From an uncultured Coriobacteriaceae bacterium (GTDB taxonomy: Bacteria > Actinomycetota > Coriobacteriia > Coriobacteriales > UMGS124): a stretch of 64,000 bases of DNA. The stretch is from the NCBI GenBank assembly GCA_900539345.1, contig UQBS01000004.1, forward strand, positions 24,425-88,424, written 5' to 3'. The notes under the pieces are model-generated. The model ran no database searches and was not told the DNA's origin. It saw only the letters and a program-made list of their open reading frames with translations. Both the position numbers and the translations under genes were made by a program. Positions within the stretch are counted from its first letter, which is position 1, and every line of letters starts with the position of its first letter. This document shows, piece by piece, positions 16,812 through 25,233 of the stretch.

Positions 16812-18150
16812 CAAGCGCGATGCGCAGAACTTCCTGGTAACCCTTGCCGCTTGCGTGCGCAAGGGCTGCAAGGCTGTCGTGCTCGGGCATCGTGCGCACC
16901 TGCCCGCCGGGAAGCTCCACCGTCTTGGCTTCTACTGTGCCAAGCGGGGTCGCCACCTTGCTGGACCTGCGTACAAGCACCGTGCGCTCCATGCGCTGAC
17001 GCCTCACGCCGATGGTGGTCGTGTTCAAGAAGAGAATATTCTCGCAGCACTCACGCCGCCCCTCGTCGCAGATGACTTGAATCTGCCACGCGGGGCGGTT
17101 TTTCTTTGTGAAGACGGGGACGAAGTGAGCCTCCTTTGCGCCCGCTGCGAGCAGCGCTTCCATGCAATAGCCGAGCGCTTCGCCCGTGCAGTCGTCCACG
17201 TCGCACTCGAGCTTCCAGATCTCGCGAGGCGTGGTGTCGTCTTGCGCGTCGTTGTGCTGCGGTGCATCCGTTTCAATGAGGTGCGCGCGTAGGATGCCGC
17301 TTGTTCCCTTGTTGTCGCGCTTGCCGGCCCCCACGCCGGTCGCGATGATGCGAAAAGTGGCGGGCAGCTTGTCCTGTGTGCGCGTTGCAGCCATGATGGC
17401 TGCACCTGTGGGCGTGACGAGTTCGCCCTGGACAGGCAGTACATGCAGGGCGATGCCGTGCTGAGCCACCGTGGCGCATACGGCAGGCACGGGCACGGGT
17501 AGTATGCCATGCGCGCAGCGCACGGTTCCGCTTCCCTCGCAAAGAAAGGGGACCACGACCTCGTCGATGTCGAGCGCGTCGAGACACACGGCCGCCGATA
17601 CTATGTCGACGATGGAGTCGACGGCACCCACCTCGTGGAAGTGGACCATTTCCGGCGTAGTGCCGTGCGCCTGCGCCTCCGCCTGGGCCAGGACCTCGAA
17701 TACGCGCTGGGCCGTGTATCTTGCGCGTTGGGTCAACGTGCCGGCGTCGATGATGGCAAGAACATCGGCCAGACTGCGATGCTCATGGTGGTGGTGCGCG
17801 CCCTCGTGGGAATGCTCACCCTCATGCGCATGGGAGTGATCGTGGTCGTGCCCGGAATCATCGGCCTGCTCATGCGCATGGCCGCACGTGGCGTCACCTT
17901 CAAGATGGCCGTAGAGCCACGCCATGTCATGGTCATGGTTTTCCAGCTCAGCCTGAAGCTGCACGTCGAAGTCGCGGGCGCGCACACCGTTCTTCGCCAC
18001 CTCGCTCACGACGACCTCGTACCCCGTGAGCGGCAGACTTGCGAGCGTCTTGCGCAGGCGCTGCTCATCGGCCCCCAAATCGAGCAGGGATGCGACGACC
18101 ATGTCGCCGCTGATGCCCGACGCGCATTCGAGATAGAGGGTCTTTCCCAT
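16774..18150 (-). CDS. larC: Nickel pincer cofactor biosynthesis protein LarC
   Basis: 458 residues. The N-terminal half begins YLECASGISGDMVVASLLDLG, as in LarC1. A His/Asp-rich insert (residues ~85-130, with runs such as GHDHDHSHAHEGEHSH) precedes MVHFHEVGAVDSIVDI. The C-terminal half (LECDVDDCTGEALGYCMEALLAAGA) is LarC2. LarC inserts nickel into the pincer nucleotide used by lactate racemase and related enzymes. Start ATG at 18150, with AGGA/AAAGGA upstream. larB lies 35 bp upstream in the same direction. Unlike Lactobacillus, larC is not split here. larE and larA are absent from the window. Confidence 0.94.
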   Translation of the reverse strand: MGKTLYLECASGISGDMVVASLLDLGADEQRLRKTLASLPLTGYEVVVSEVAKNGVRARDFDVQLQAELENHDHDMAWLYGHLEGDATCGHAHEQADDSGHDHDHSHAHEGEHSHEGAHHHHEHRSLADVLAIIDAGTLTQRARYTAQRVFEVLAQAEAQAHGTTPEMVHFHEVGAVDSIVDIVSAAVCLDALDIDEVVVPFLCEGSGTVRCAHGILPVPVPAVCATVAQHGIALHVLPVQGELVTPTGAAIMAATRTQDKLPATFRIIATGVGAGKRDNKGTSGILRAHLIETDAPQHNDAQDDTTPREIWKLECDVDDCTGEALGYCMEALLAAGAKEAHFVPVFTKKNRPAWQIQVICDEGRRECCENILFLNTTTIGVRRQRMERTVLVRRSSKVATPLGTVEAKTVELPGGQVRTMPEHDSLAALAHASGKGYQEVLRIALASMPPESPCGQA

Positions 18151-18185
18151 GAGATGGTCCTTTCCGGCGGCGGAATGACGTGCCG

Positions 18186-18962
18186 CTAGCGGCGGTGGTT
18201 GATGAGGCTCGCCTGGTAGCCGGCCCCAAAGCCGTTGTCGATGTTGACGACGCTCACGCCGCTGGCACAGCTGTTGAGCATGGCCAGCAGGGCGGTGACT
18301 CCGCCAAAGCTCGCCCCGTAACCCACGCTTGTGGGCACGGCGATGACGGGGCAGCTCGCCAGGCCTGCGACGACGCTGGGAAGCGCCCCCTCCATGCCGG
18401 CGACGGCGACGATGACACTTGCGTCTGCGATGTCGTCGGCATGGCGAAGGAGGCGATGGATGCCGGCCACGCCTACGTCCCAGGCGCGCACGACGCGGTT
18501 GCCGAGCATCTCGGCGGTAAGGGCTGCCTCCTCGGCCACGGGAAGGTCGCTCGTACCTGCGCATACGACGAGAACCGTCCCCTCGCTATCCGCTGCGGGC
18601 TTATCGCCTACGATGCCCATACGAGCCTGCTCATGATAGGCGAGAGTAATGTCTGATTGTGTATCGTTTTCTAAGAGAGACTGGACTTCGGCGGCTTTTT
18701 CCTGGTCAAGGCGCGTCACCATGACGCGGGCCTGACCGGATTGCACGAGGGCGCCCACGATGCCGGCAATTTGCTCGGCGGTCTTCCCTGCGCCGTACAC
18801 GACTTCCGACACACCCTGGCGTGCGCCGCGCTGTAGGTCGAGGGTCGCGTACTCGAGTTCGGCCACGTCGGCTGTGCCGATGCGCCGCGCCGCCTCTTCG
18901 GCCGGCACACGACCTTGTGAAACCTCATCCAAAAGCGCGAGCAGCTCGCTTCTCTCCATCAT
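18186..18962 (-). CDS. larB: Nickel pincer cofactor biosynthesis protein LarB
   Basis: Carboxylates and hydrolyses nicotinic acid adenine dinucleotide in the first step of pincer cofactor synthesis. The N-terminal ~115 residues are family-specific (RRIGTADVAELEYATLDLQRGARQG, PEVVYG-like EVVYGAGKT). The C-terminal part is the PurE-like AIR-carboxylase fold (VVCAGTSDLPVAEEAALTAEMLG, VVAVAGMEGALPSVVAGL, IAVPTSVGYG). 258 residues is family-typical. Two adjacent ATG codons (18962 and 18959) are possible starts. Operon with larC. Confidence 0.94.
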   Translation of the reverse strand: MMERSELLALLDEVSQGRVPAEEAARRIGTADVAELEYATLDLQRGARQGVSEVVYGAGKTAEQIAGIVGALVQSGQARVMVTRLDQEKAAEVQSLLENDTQSDITLAYHEQARMGIVGDKPAADSEGTVLVVCAGTSDLPVAEEAALTAEMLGNRVVRAWDVGVAGIHRLLRHADDIADASVIVAVAGMEGALPSVVAGLASCPVIAVPTSVGYGASFGGVTALLAMLNSCASGVSVVNIDNGFGAGYQASLINHRR

Positions 18963-19145
18963 GTCTCCCTTCGCATGTGCGAAAAGACTCTACCATTTGA
19001 GGGCAATTTCGCCTTCCAAGACATCTATCTTTAGCGATTTGCACAAGCATGCTGCACCAAGGTGGACTACACTGCTCACACCCATGCGGGAAGCGCCCGC
19101 GGGGCTGTTTTGCCCATTGCCTATGTCACACGAAAGGTCGCTCAA

Positions 19146-20081
19146 ATGGCTGAGACTCCTATCGTTTATTCCACTGAAGGCGCTGCCGGCAAGCCGGTCG
19201 TCGTCGTCCACGGCGGTGCCGGCCGTCGCCGTCATCCCTTCCCGCCTGAGCGCGAGCAGCAGGCCTCCCAAGACATCAAGCGCGCCCTCGACGCCGCCAT
19301 GGCGGTGCTCGACGCAGGCGGCAGCGCCCTCGATGCCGTTGTTGCCGGCGTGCATGTGATGGAGGACGCCCCTGAGTTCAACGCGGGCCGCGGCGCAGCC
19401 CTCACGAGCGAGGGCAGGGCGGAGATGGACAGCTGCGTCATGACCGGTGACGGTCGCTGCGGCGCTGTTGCGGGTGCCGATTGTGTGCGCAACCCCATTG
19501 ACGCTGCCCGTGCCGTCATGGAGAAGACTCCGCACGTCCTCATGGTGGAGCCTACCGAGGCCCAGTGCGAGGCCTGGGGCGTCGAGACTGCCCCGCAGTC
19601 GTATTTCATCCTGCCTGAGCGTGAGAGGCAGCTCGCCGAACTCCAGACCTTGCCTGACGGCGGTTGGGACAAGCCCGGCCACGGCACCATTGGCGTCGTC
19701 GCACGTGACGCCGCAGGCAACATCGCGGCAGGTACCTCCACGGGCGGCGTAACCAACCAGCAGCCGGGCCGTGTGGGCGACTCTCCCATTGCCGGCGCAG
19801 GCACCTATGCCAACCAGCAGACGCTGGCCGTTTCATGCACGGGCACGGGCGAGCGCTTCATCCAGGAAAGCGCTGGCTACCAGCTGCATGCCCGCGTGCT
19901 GTGGGCGGGTCAGACGCCTAGCGACGCTGCGAAGGCCGTGCTTGAGGCCGTGGAAGATCGCGGCGGCGACGGTGGCCTCATCTGCATCCCCGTTGAGGGC
20001 GAGGCCGTTGTCGCTCACAACGCCTGCGCTCAGATGGACTGGGGTTATGCATTCGGCGACGTTCGAGTGACCCATAACTAG
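19146..20081 (+). CDS. Isoaspartyl peptidase / L-asparaginase (Ntn hydrolase, threonine type)
   Basis: 311 residues. The N-terminal VVVVHGGAG and the middle FNAGRGAALTSEG are hallmarks of plant-type asparaginases. The autocleavage site is GHGTIG, whose Thr181 becomes the nucleophile at the N-terminus of the beta subunit, followed by GTSTGGVTNQQPGRVGDSPIAGAGTYA. Such enzymes hydrolyse beta-aspartyl dipeptides and L-asparagine. The ATG at 19146 follows GAAAGG; an in-frame GTG at 19062 lacks a ribosome site. No signal peptide, so probably cytoplasmic. It is followed by a strong terminator at 20106. Confidence 0.92.
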   Translation: MAETPIVYSTEGAAGKPVVVVHGGAGRRRHPFPPEREQQASQDIKRALDAAMAVLDAGGSALDAVVAGVHVMEDAPEFNAGRGAALTSEGRAEMDSCVMTGDGRCGAVAGADCVRNPIDAARAVMEKTPHVLMVEPTEAQCEAWGVETAPQSYFILPERERQLAELQTLPDGGWDKPGHGTIGVVARDAAGNIAAGTSTGGVTNQQPGRVGDSPIAGAGTYANQQTLAVSCTGTGERFIQESAGYQLHARVLWAGQTPSDAAKAVLEAVEDRGGDGGLICIPVEGEAVVAHNACAQMDWGYAFGDVRVTHN

Positions 20082-20105
20082 GTCTTTTCGCATAGCGTGT
20101 ATACA

Positions 20106-20170
20106 AAGCCGGGTTTTGCCATCAGGGGTTATTCAAGCACCTGAAACGAAGTGCAGAACCCGGCTTCTTT
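20106..20170 (+). terminator. Rho-independent terminator after the asparaginase gene
   Basis: Inverted repeat AAGCCGGGTT (20106-20115) and AACCCGGCTT (20157-20166), extended by TTGC/GCAG and followed by CTTT. Confidence 0.75.
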
Positions 20171-20241
20171 CTATGCACACAATCTTATATTACAATAGAG
20201 CGCTATACGCCATGATCCCTACCCCTTTCAGGAGGAAACGT

Positions 20242-21468
20242 ATGGCGCTTTCAGATGAAAGCAAAGCCTGCTCTAGGCCGCATGGCCGCGCAGTCGCGGC
20301 CGTGGCCCTGGGGCTTGCAATAACGGTTGGCGGCGCTTGGGCGTTGGGCCCGACCATTGGTGATGCTCATGCCGACTCCAGGGAGACCCTGGCCCAGCTG
20401 CGGCAAGAGGTCTCTGCCAAGAGCCAGGCATACAACGAGGCCATGGAGGCTACCGCTCAGGCTCAAGCCGATGTCGAAGATTGCCGTGCGCGCATTGCCG
20501 ACATCGAGGCCCGCATACCCGGTGCGCAGGAAAAGGCCGCTTCGGCCATGGTCACGCAGTACAAGTTCTCGCAGAATTCCGCCGGCCTTTTGAACGTCAT
20601 TCTGTCGTCGGATGGCTTTGAGAACTTTGTTGCCACGCTGACCTATCTCAATACGGTGCAAACTTACACATCAGGCCAGCTTGAGGGCTTGCTCGAGCTC
20701 CAAGATGAACTTGAGCAGGAACAGGCGAACCTAGAGGGCCTGCTTGCCGAGGCCCAGCAGGCCGAGGACGAAGCCGCCGAGGCGCTTGCCCAGGTGCAGG
20801 CGGCTGCCGATGAGGCCGAGGCGCGCGTTGCCGAGGAAGAGGCCGCCAGGCAGGCCGCGCTCGCTGCGCAGGTGGCCGCTGCCGCGTCGCGCGACCAGTC
20901 CACGGTGACGACCGAGACTGATCCGTCCACGGGAGAGACCATCTTCATCGAGACGAAACCCGACGGAACCACCGAGCGTGTGGACGAGGACCGCGCCGAC
21001 GAGATCATCAACTCCGGCCAAAACGGCAACCAGGGTTCTTCTGAGTCGGGCGGCTCGACGCCTGCCCCGACTCCCGAGCCCGAACCCTCCCAGCCCGACA
21101 ACTCCACTTCCGGCGATTCCGCCGTCGACTCGTGGGCTGCCCGCATCGACGCCTACCTTGCTGGCTCCACGCTGTCGGGCTACGGCCGCGTCTTTGCCCA
21201 GGCCGCCCTTGCCTACGGCGTCGACCCTCGCTGGTCACCGGCCATTTCCTGCATCGAGTCGACGATGGGCGCGTACTGCTTCAGGCCTTACAACGCCTGG
21301 GGCTGGATGGGTCACAGCTTCTCAAGCTGGGAAGAGGCCATCTGGGCTCATGTCGAGTACCTCGGCTACATGTACGGCGGCAAGCTCACCATGGACGCTG
21401 CCAACATCTACTGCGACCCCGGCGAGGAATGGTACTACGCCGTGCTGGGGGAGATGGAAAGCATCTAG
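20242..21468 (+). CDS. Secreted PcsB-like coiled-coil protein with C-terminal lysozyme-like domain
   Basis: 408 residues. Signal peptide to about residue 45 (hydrophobic AVAAVALGLAITVGGAWAL, cleavage near AHADS). Residues ~46-225 are a long coiled coil rich in Ala, Glu and Gln, resembling the N-terminal domain of PcsB/CwlO-type hydrolases (LAQLRQEVSAKSQAYNEAM, SAMVTQYKF). A Ser/Pro/Glu linker (~240-290) leads to a ~110-residue domain, GYGRVFAQAALAYGVDPRWSPAISCIEST then AYCFRPYNAWGWMGH, in which the Glu of CIEST is the likely catalytic acid of a lysozyme or glucosaminidase fold. AGGAGG at 20230-20235 fixes the ATG at 20242. TACAAT at 20191-20196 is a possible -10. It probably acts in cell-wall remodelling at division. 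Confidence 0.85.
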   Translation: MALSDESKACSRPHGRAVAAVALGLAITVGGAWALGPTIGDAHADSRETLAQLRQEVSAKSQAYNEAMEATAQAQADVEDCRARIADIEARIPGAQEKAASAMVTQYKFSQNSAGLLNVILSSDGFENFVATLTYLNTVQTYTSGQLEGLLELQDELEQEQANLEGLLAEAQQAEDEAAEALAQVQAAADEAEARVAEEEAARQAALAAQVAAAASRDQSTVTTETDPSTGETIFIETKPDGTTERVDEDRADEIINSGQNGNQGSSESGGSTPAPTPEPEPSQPDNSTSGDSAVDSWAARIDAYLAGSTLSGYGRVFAQAALAYGVDPRWSPAISCIESTMGAYCFRPYNAWGWMGHSFSSWEEAIWAHVEYLGYMYGGKLTMDAANIYCDPGEEWYYAVLGEMESI

Positions 21469-21480
21469 GCAGCTAGGGCA

Positions 21481-21586
21481 CGATACATCCCCGGACGGGG
21501 CCCACGTCTGTCATCTCGCTGGTCCTCGCCGCGCACAGCGCGGCTGCGGATTCGCTCGATGGCAGACGTGGGCCCCTGCTGTATCG
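21481..21586 (+). repeat. Long hairpin element, copy 1 of a shared-core family
   Basis: The outer stem CGATACA/TGTATCG (21481-21487, 21580-21586) and main stem GGGGCCCACGTCTG/CAGACGTGGGCCCC (21497-21510, 21563-21576) enclose a 46-nt imperfectly paired core (21514-21559). It lies 12 bp after the wall-hydrolase stop and may also act as a terminator. The core recurs in inverted orientation at 21829-21874. Confidence 0.85.
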
Positions 21587-21810
21587 GGCCCGTATCTGGC
21601 AGCGCGTGGAGAAAAGGGTCGGCAGACCCACGGAGGGGATCGCGGGCCATCTTCGCCATGTACCAGCGCGTTTGCATAAAGAGATAATGCGGTCGAAAGA
21701 ATTTATCTGTACGGGGACGGTTCTTGCGTCCGAGAAAGGGGACCTCGCATCCCCTTAGTCTCCTTGCCCGCAATCCCCGCGCTTTGCGCCAGGTCCGCAT
21801 GGCGCGTGCG

Positions 21811-21892
21811 GGCTCGGGGGGGTTTGTTTCGAGCGAATCCGCAGCCGCGTTTTTTGCGGCGAGGACCAGCGAGAAACAAACCCCCCGAGCCT
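21811..21892 (-). repeat. Long hairpin element, copy 2 of a shared-core family
   Basis: The basal stem GGCTCGGGGGG...TTTGTT pairs with AACAAACCCCCCGAGCC (21875-21891). It encloses the same 46-nt core as copy 1 in reverse orientation (21829-21874), differing essentially only in the apical loop (six A on the minus strand here, GCACA in copy 1). The element begins about 6 bp after the cbiC stop and probably terminates the long cbi operon. Confidence 0.85.
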
Positions 21893-21897
21893 CCAGC

Positions 21898-22566
21898 CTA
21901 CTCTCTCACATTATCAGTCGCCACATACAGCAACGCATTGACGATTGCGGCTGCCACGTTGCTGCCGCCTTTGCGGCCCCGCGCCACAATCCAAGGCACG
22001 TTCTCAAGCTCCATGATGAGCTCTTTTGATTCTGTCACGTTTACAAAACCGACCGGCACACCGATGATAAGCGCAGGTGGTGTGGCCATTCCTTTGTCGA
22101 TGAGCTCGCGCAGCTGCACGAGGGCGGTGGGGGCGTTGCCCACGGCGTAGATAAGGGGACGTCCCAACGAGGCAGCCTTTTCCATTGCCATGGCCGAGCG
22201 CGTGACGCCCTTGTCGCGTGCCTCTTGCATGACCTCGGGGTCGCGGATGAAGTTGAGGGCCTCACCGCCCAGACGTGCCAGGGCGCGCTTATTGATGCCC
22301 GACTGAGCCATGGTGGTGTCGGTCACCACCGACGCCCCTGCTTTGAGCGCTTCCACTCCCGCCTGCATCGCACCGGGGGAGAAGAGCAGGTTCTCTGCAT
22401 AGTCGAAGTCGGCCGTCGTGTGGATGGCGCGCATGATGACGGGTGCCGTCGCAGGGTCGAGGCTGATGCCGCGCTGGCGGAGCTCCTCGGCGATGATCTC
22501 AAACGAGCGCGTCTCGATGTCGCCGGGCTTCACATGCTCGAGCGTGCCCAGGGTGGTTGCACTCAT
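21898..22566 (-). CDS. cbiC: Cobalt-precorrin-8 methylmutase
   Basis: Moves a methyl group from C11 to C12 to form cobyrinate. 222 residues. Family motifs: RSFEIIAEEL, IMRAIHTTADFDYA (catalytic His), VVTDTTMAQSGIN, and the C-terminal IIGVPVGFVNVTESKELI with ARGRKGGSNVAAAIVNALL. The ATG at 22566 overlaps the cbiP stop as ATGA. It is the last gene of the cbi operon, with a long hairpin just downstream. Confidence 0.95.
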   Translation of the reverse strand: MSATTLGTLEHVKPGDIETRSFEIIAEELRQRGISLDPATAPVIMRAIHTTADFDYAENLLFSPGAMQAGVEALKAGASVVTDTTMAQSGINKRALARLGGEALNFIRDPEVMQEARDKGVTRSAMAMEKAASLGRPLIYAVGNAPTALVQLRELIDKGMATPPALIIGVPVGFVNVTESKELIMELENVPWIVARGRKGGSNVAAAIVNALLYVATDNVRE

Positions 22567-24188
22567 ATGCCTTCCTCCAAGATTCGATAGACGAGGTCCA
22601 TGTCGAGGCTGGTACGCAGCGTGTCGGCAAGCATGTCGAGCTGCTGCTCCCTGCGGGCGGCGCGGTCGTGTGCGTTGATGCGCACGCCGGACATTCCCTT
22701 GCGCGCAAGGAGCACGTCGATAAGCGCCTGCGTGAAGGGCACGGAGTCGAAGAGGCCATGCAGGTAGGTGCCCATCACGGTGCCTGCCACGCAGCCGTCC
22801 TCGTAGGTGGGCGGCGTGGCGTCGCCACTGGGCCTGCCGTTGTAGTGTGTGCATCCTCGCTGGTCATAGGCCGTGTTGTTATCGTTGCTGCATGTGAATG
22901 CTTGTGCGGTATTACCCGCTGCATCGTTGGTATCTGCTAGCAGGCAGAACGGCATGCCGCCCTCGAGCGTCGTCTGCCCCATGTGGATTTGATAGCCCGC
23001 AATATCCAGGTTTGAGAGGTCCGCAAAGGGACCCGCGAGCTGCAGCGTCGCGCCCGCGCTGCTGCAAAGCGTCTTTTCCTGGGTGAACGTGGTGCGCACG
23101 GGCAGCAACCCCAGACCTTCCTGGCGCCCGCCCCCCTCTACTCCCAGGGGGTCGTGTATCTCAAGGCCCAGCATTTGGTATCCGCCGCAGATGCCCAAGA
23201 CGAGGCCGCCTGCTACGGCATGCTGACGCAGCGCGGCGTCCAGGCCGTGCTCACCCATCCAGGCGAGGTCGCCCAGGGTCGCCTTGGTGCCGGGGAGCAC
23301 GACGAGGTCGGGTCGGCCCAGCTCCTCGGCATGGCTCACATAGCGCACGCGCACTTCGGGCAAGGCGGCGAGGGTGTCGAGGTCGGTGAAGTTCGAGATG
23401 TGCGGCAGGCGCACGACGGCGATGTCGAGCAGGGCGTTTGCCCCGCCCGACCCCTGCATGGCGGAGAAACCGTCCTCGTCGTCGAGGTCAAGGGGCGTGT
23501 AGGGCACCACACCAGCCACCGGTACCCCCATGCGCCGCTCGAGCTCGTCGAGGCCGGGCTGCAAAAGGGCCACGTCGCCGCGGAACTTGTTGATGACGCA
23601 AGCTTTGAGCATGCGTCGCTCGTCGTCTTCAAGCAGGGCATGCGTGCCTACAAGCTGGGCGAACACGCCGCCACAGTCAATGTTGCCCACAAGCAGCACG
23701 GGCGCGGCGGCCATTTTGGCCATGCCCATGTTCACGATGTCGTTGTGCTTGAGGTTGATCTCGGCCGGGCTGCCTGCGCCTTCGATGACCACGACGTCAT
23801 GGCGCGAGGCCAGGTCGTCGTAGGCGGCCTGCACGGTGGGAATGAGACTCGTCTTATATTTGAAGTAGTCGCGGGCCGCCATGTTCGCCACAGGTTTGCC
23901 CATGACGACAACCTGCGACCCCACGTCGGTTGTGGGTTTGAGCAGGATGGGGTTCATCGCAGGCTCGGCGGGGATGCCGCAGGCCTGCGCCTGCAACGCC
24001 TGGGCTCGTCCAATCTCAAAGCCATGGGGTGTGACGGCCGAGTTGAGCGACATGTTCTGCGACTTGAAAGGGGCCACCGCAAGGCCGTCCTGGGCAAAGA
24101 TGCGGCACAGGCCTGCGGCGATGAGGCTCTTGCCTGCGCCCGACATCGTGCCTTGCACCATGATCGCTTTGGCGCGCTTGTTGGTCAT
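22563..24188 (-). CDS. cbiP: Cobyric acid synthase
   Basis: ATP- and glutamine-dependent amidation of four carboxylates of adenosylcobyrinate a,c-diamide. 541 residues. The P-loop-like GTMSGAGKS is at 13-21, followed by PFKSQNMSLNS; the glutaminase nucleophile is in LGICGGYQMLG and the catalytic His near GTYLHGLFD. A low-complexity insert rich in Asn/Thr (around NDAAGNTAQAFTCSNDN) makes it ~40 residues longer than usual. Start ATG at 24188 behind AAAGGAG. It overlaps cbiC by 4 nt. Confidence 0.95.
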   Translation of the reverse strand: MTNKRAKAIMVQGTMSGAGKSLIAAGLCRIFAQDGLAVAPFKSQNMSLNSAVTPHGFEIGRAQALQAQACGIPAEPAMNPILLKPTTDVGSQVVVMGKPVANMAARDYFKYKTSLIPTVQAAYDDLASRHDVVVIEGAGSPAEINLKHNDIVNMGMAKMAAAPVLLVGNIDCGGVFAQLVGTHALLEDDERRMLKACVINKFRGDVALLQPGLDELERRMGVPVAGVVPYTPLDLDDEDGFSAMQGSGGANALLDIAVVRLPHISNFTDLDTLAALPEVRVRYVSHAEELGRPDLVVLPGTKATLGDLAWMGEHGLDAALRQHAVAGGLVLGICGGYQMLGLEIHDPLGVEGGGRQEGLGLLPVRTTFTQEKTLCSSAGATLQLAGPFADLSNLDIAGYQIHMGQTTLEGGMPFCLLADTNDAAGNTAQAFTCSNDNNTAYDQRGCTHYNGRPSGDATPPTYEDGCVAGTVMGTYLHGLFDSVPFTQALIDVLLARKGMSGVRINAHDRAARREQQLDMLADTLRTSLDMDLVYRILEEGI

Positions 24189-24246
24189 GCCGCTCCTTTC
24201 GTTCGTTGCGCCGCACGTGTGCGCGGCTTCATCCAATCATGTCTTC

Positions 24247-25233
24247 TCATATCCCGGCCACCGCTCTCACAAGCGTCCATACGAGTGCCCCGAGTCCCGC
24301 GCATACGGGCAGTGCCAGCAGGCTTGTGGCGTAGAGCAGCCTGTTCGCTCGGCGGATATCGGCAGGCTCCACCGCACGGCACTCCTCGCCCAGCGTGGGC
24401 TTTTCTACCAGCACGCCGCCATAGTAGTTGGGGCCTGCGAGCTGTATGCCCAAGGCTCCCGCGCAGGCCGCCTCGGTGTGGGCGGAGTTGGGCGAGGTGT
24501 GGGCGAGCCGGTCGCGCCGAAAGGTGCGCCAGGCGCGCTTGCCGTCAAAGCCTGCAAGGGGGGCGGCCAGGCACATGAGAGCGCCGGCCAGGCGAGCGGG
24601 GATAAAGTTCACCGCGTCGTCGAGCTTGGCGGCTGCGCGGCCGAAGTCGAGGTAGCGGTCGTTTTTGTAACCCACCATCGAGTCCATGGTGTTGATCGCC
24701 TTGTACACGACTCCGCCCACCGGCCCCAGAAGTGCCAGGTAGAAAAGGGGCGCGATGACACCGTCGGAGGCGTTTTCGGCAACTGTCTCCACGGCGGCTT
24801 TCGTGACGCCCTCTTCGGTGAGCGCCGCCGTGTCGCGGCCCACGATCATAGAGACGCGCGTGCGTGCCTCGGGCAGGCCTGCGTGTTCCAGGGCGTCGAG
24901 CACAGCCATGCTCTCGTCCTTGAGTGACTTGGTCGCAAGCATCCAGTAACTTACAAGCGCCCCCACCGCGCAGGATAGATAGGGGCTGACGGCTCCCGCC
25001 AGGGCGAGCGCGGCCGCGCACGCACCACCGCTGATGCCTGTGACCAGGCACACAAGCGCCGTGCCCGCAGCCCGCTTGCCGCGCGGTGTGTCGGGGAAGG
25101 TACGACGCAGGGCAGGCTCGAGCCGAGCGATGAGGGAGCCCATCCAGCGCACGGGGTGGGGCCAGCCGTGTGGGTCGCCCAGGGCGAGGTCGGCTACATA
25201 GCCTGCGGCCAGGCTTACAAGGTGCAAGTACAC
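24247..25233 (-). CDS. cbiB: Adenosylcobinamide-phosphate synthase
   Basis: Integral-membrane enzyme attaching aminopropanol phosphate to cobyric acid. 328 residues, several hydrophobic helices, motifs LALGDPHGWPHPVRWMG, ETVAENASDGVIAPLFY, INTMDSMVGYKNDRY and TSPNSAHTEAACAGALGIQL. GTG at 25233 is preferred: AAGGAAGG lies 7-8 nt upstream and it starts just before the first hydrophobic segment. This overlaps the cbiA end by 19 nt. A 58-bp gap separates it from cbiP. Confidence 0.94.
   Translation of the reverse strand: MYLHLVSLAAGYVADLALGDPHGWPHPVRWMGSLIARLEPALRRTFPDTPRGKRAAGTALVCLVTGISGGACAAALALAGAVSPYLSCAVGALVSYWMLATKSLKDESMAVLDALEHAGLPEARTRVSMIVGRDTAALTEEGVTKAAVETVAENASDGVIAPLFYLALLGPVGGVVYKAINTMDSMVGYKNDRYLDFGRAAAKLDDAVNFIPARLAGALMCLAAPLAGFDGKRAWRTFRRDRLAHTSPNSAHTEAACAGALGIQLAGPNYYGGVLVEKPTLGEECRAVEPADIRRANRLLYATSLLALPVCAGLGALVWTLVRAVAGI

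Larger units (their letters stand above)
21469..21897. other. 429-bp convergent intergenic region containing two long hairpins
   Basis: Separates the wall hydrolase (+) from cbiC (-). No ORF is supported. It holds two related hairpin elements, described separately, and a middle part (21590-21810) in which nothing was recognised. Confidence 0.6.
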
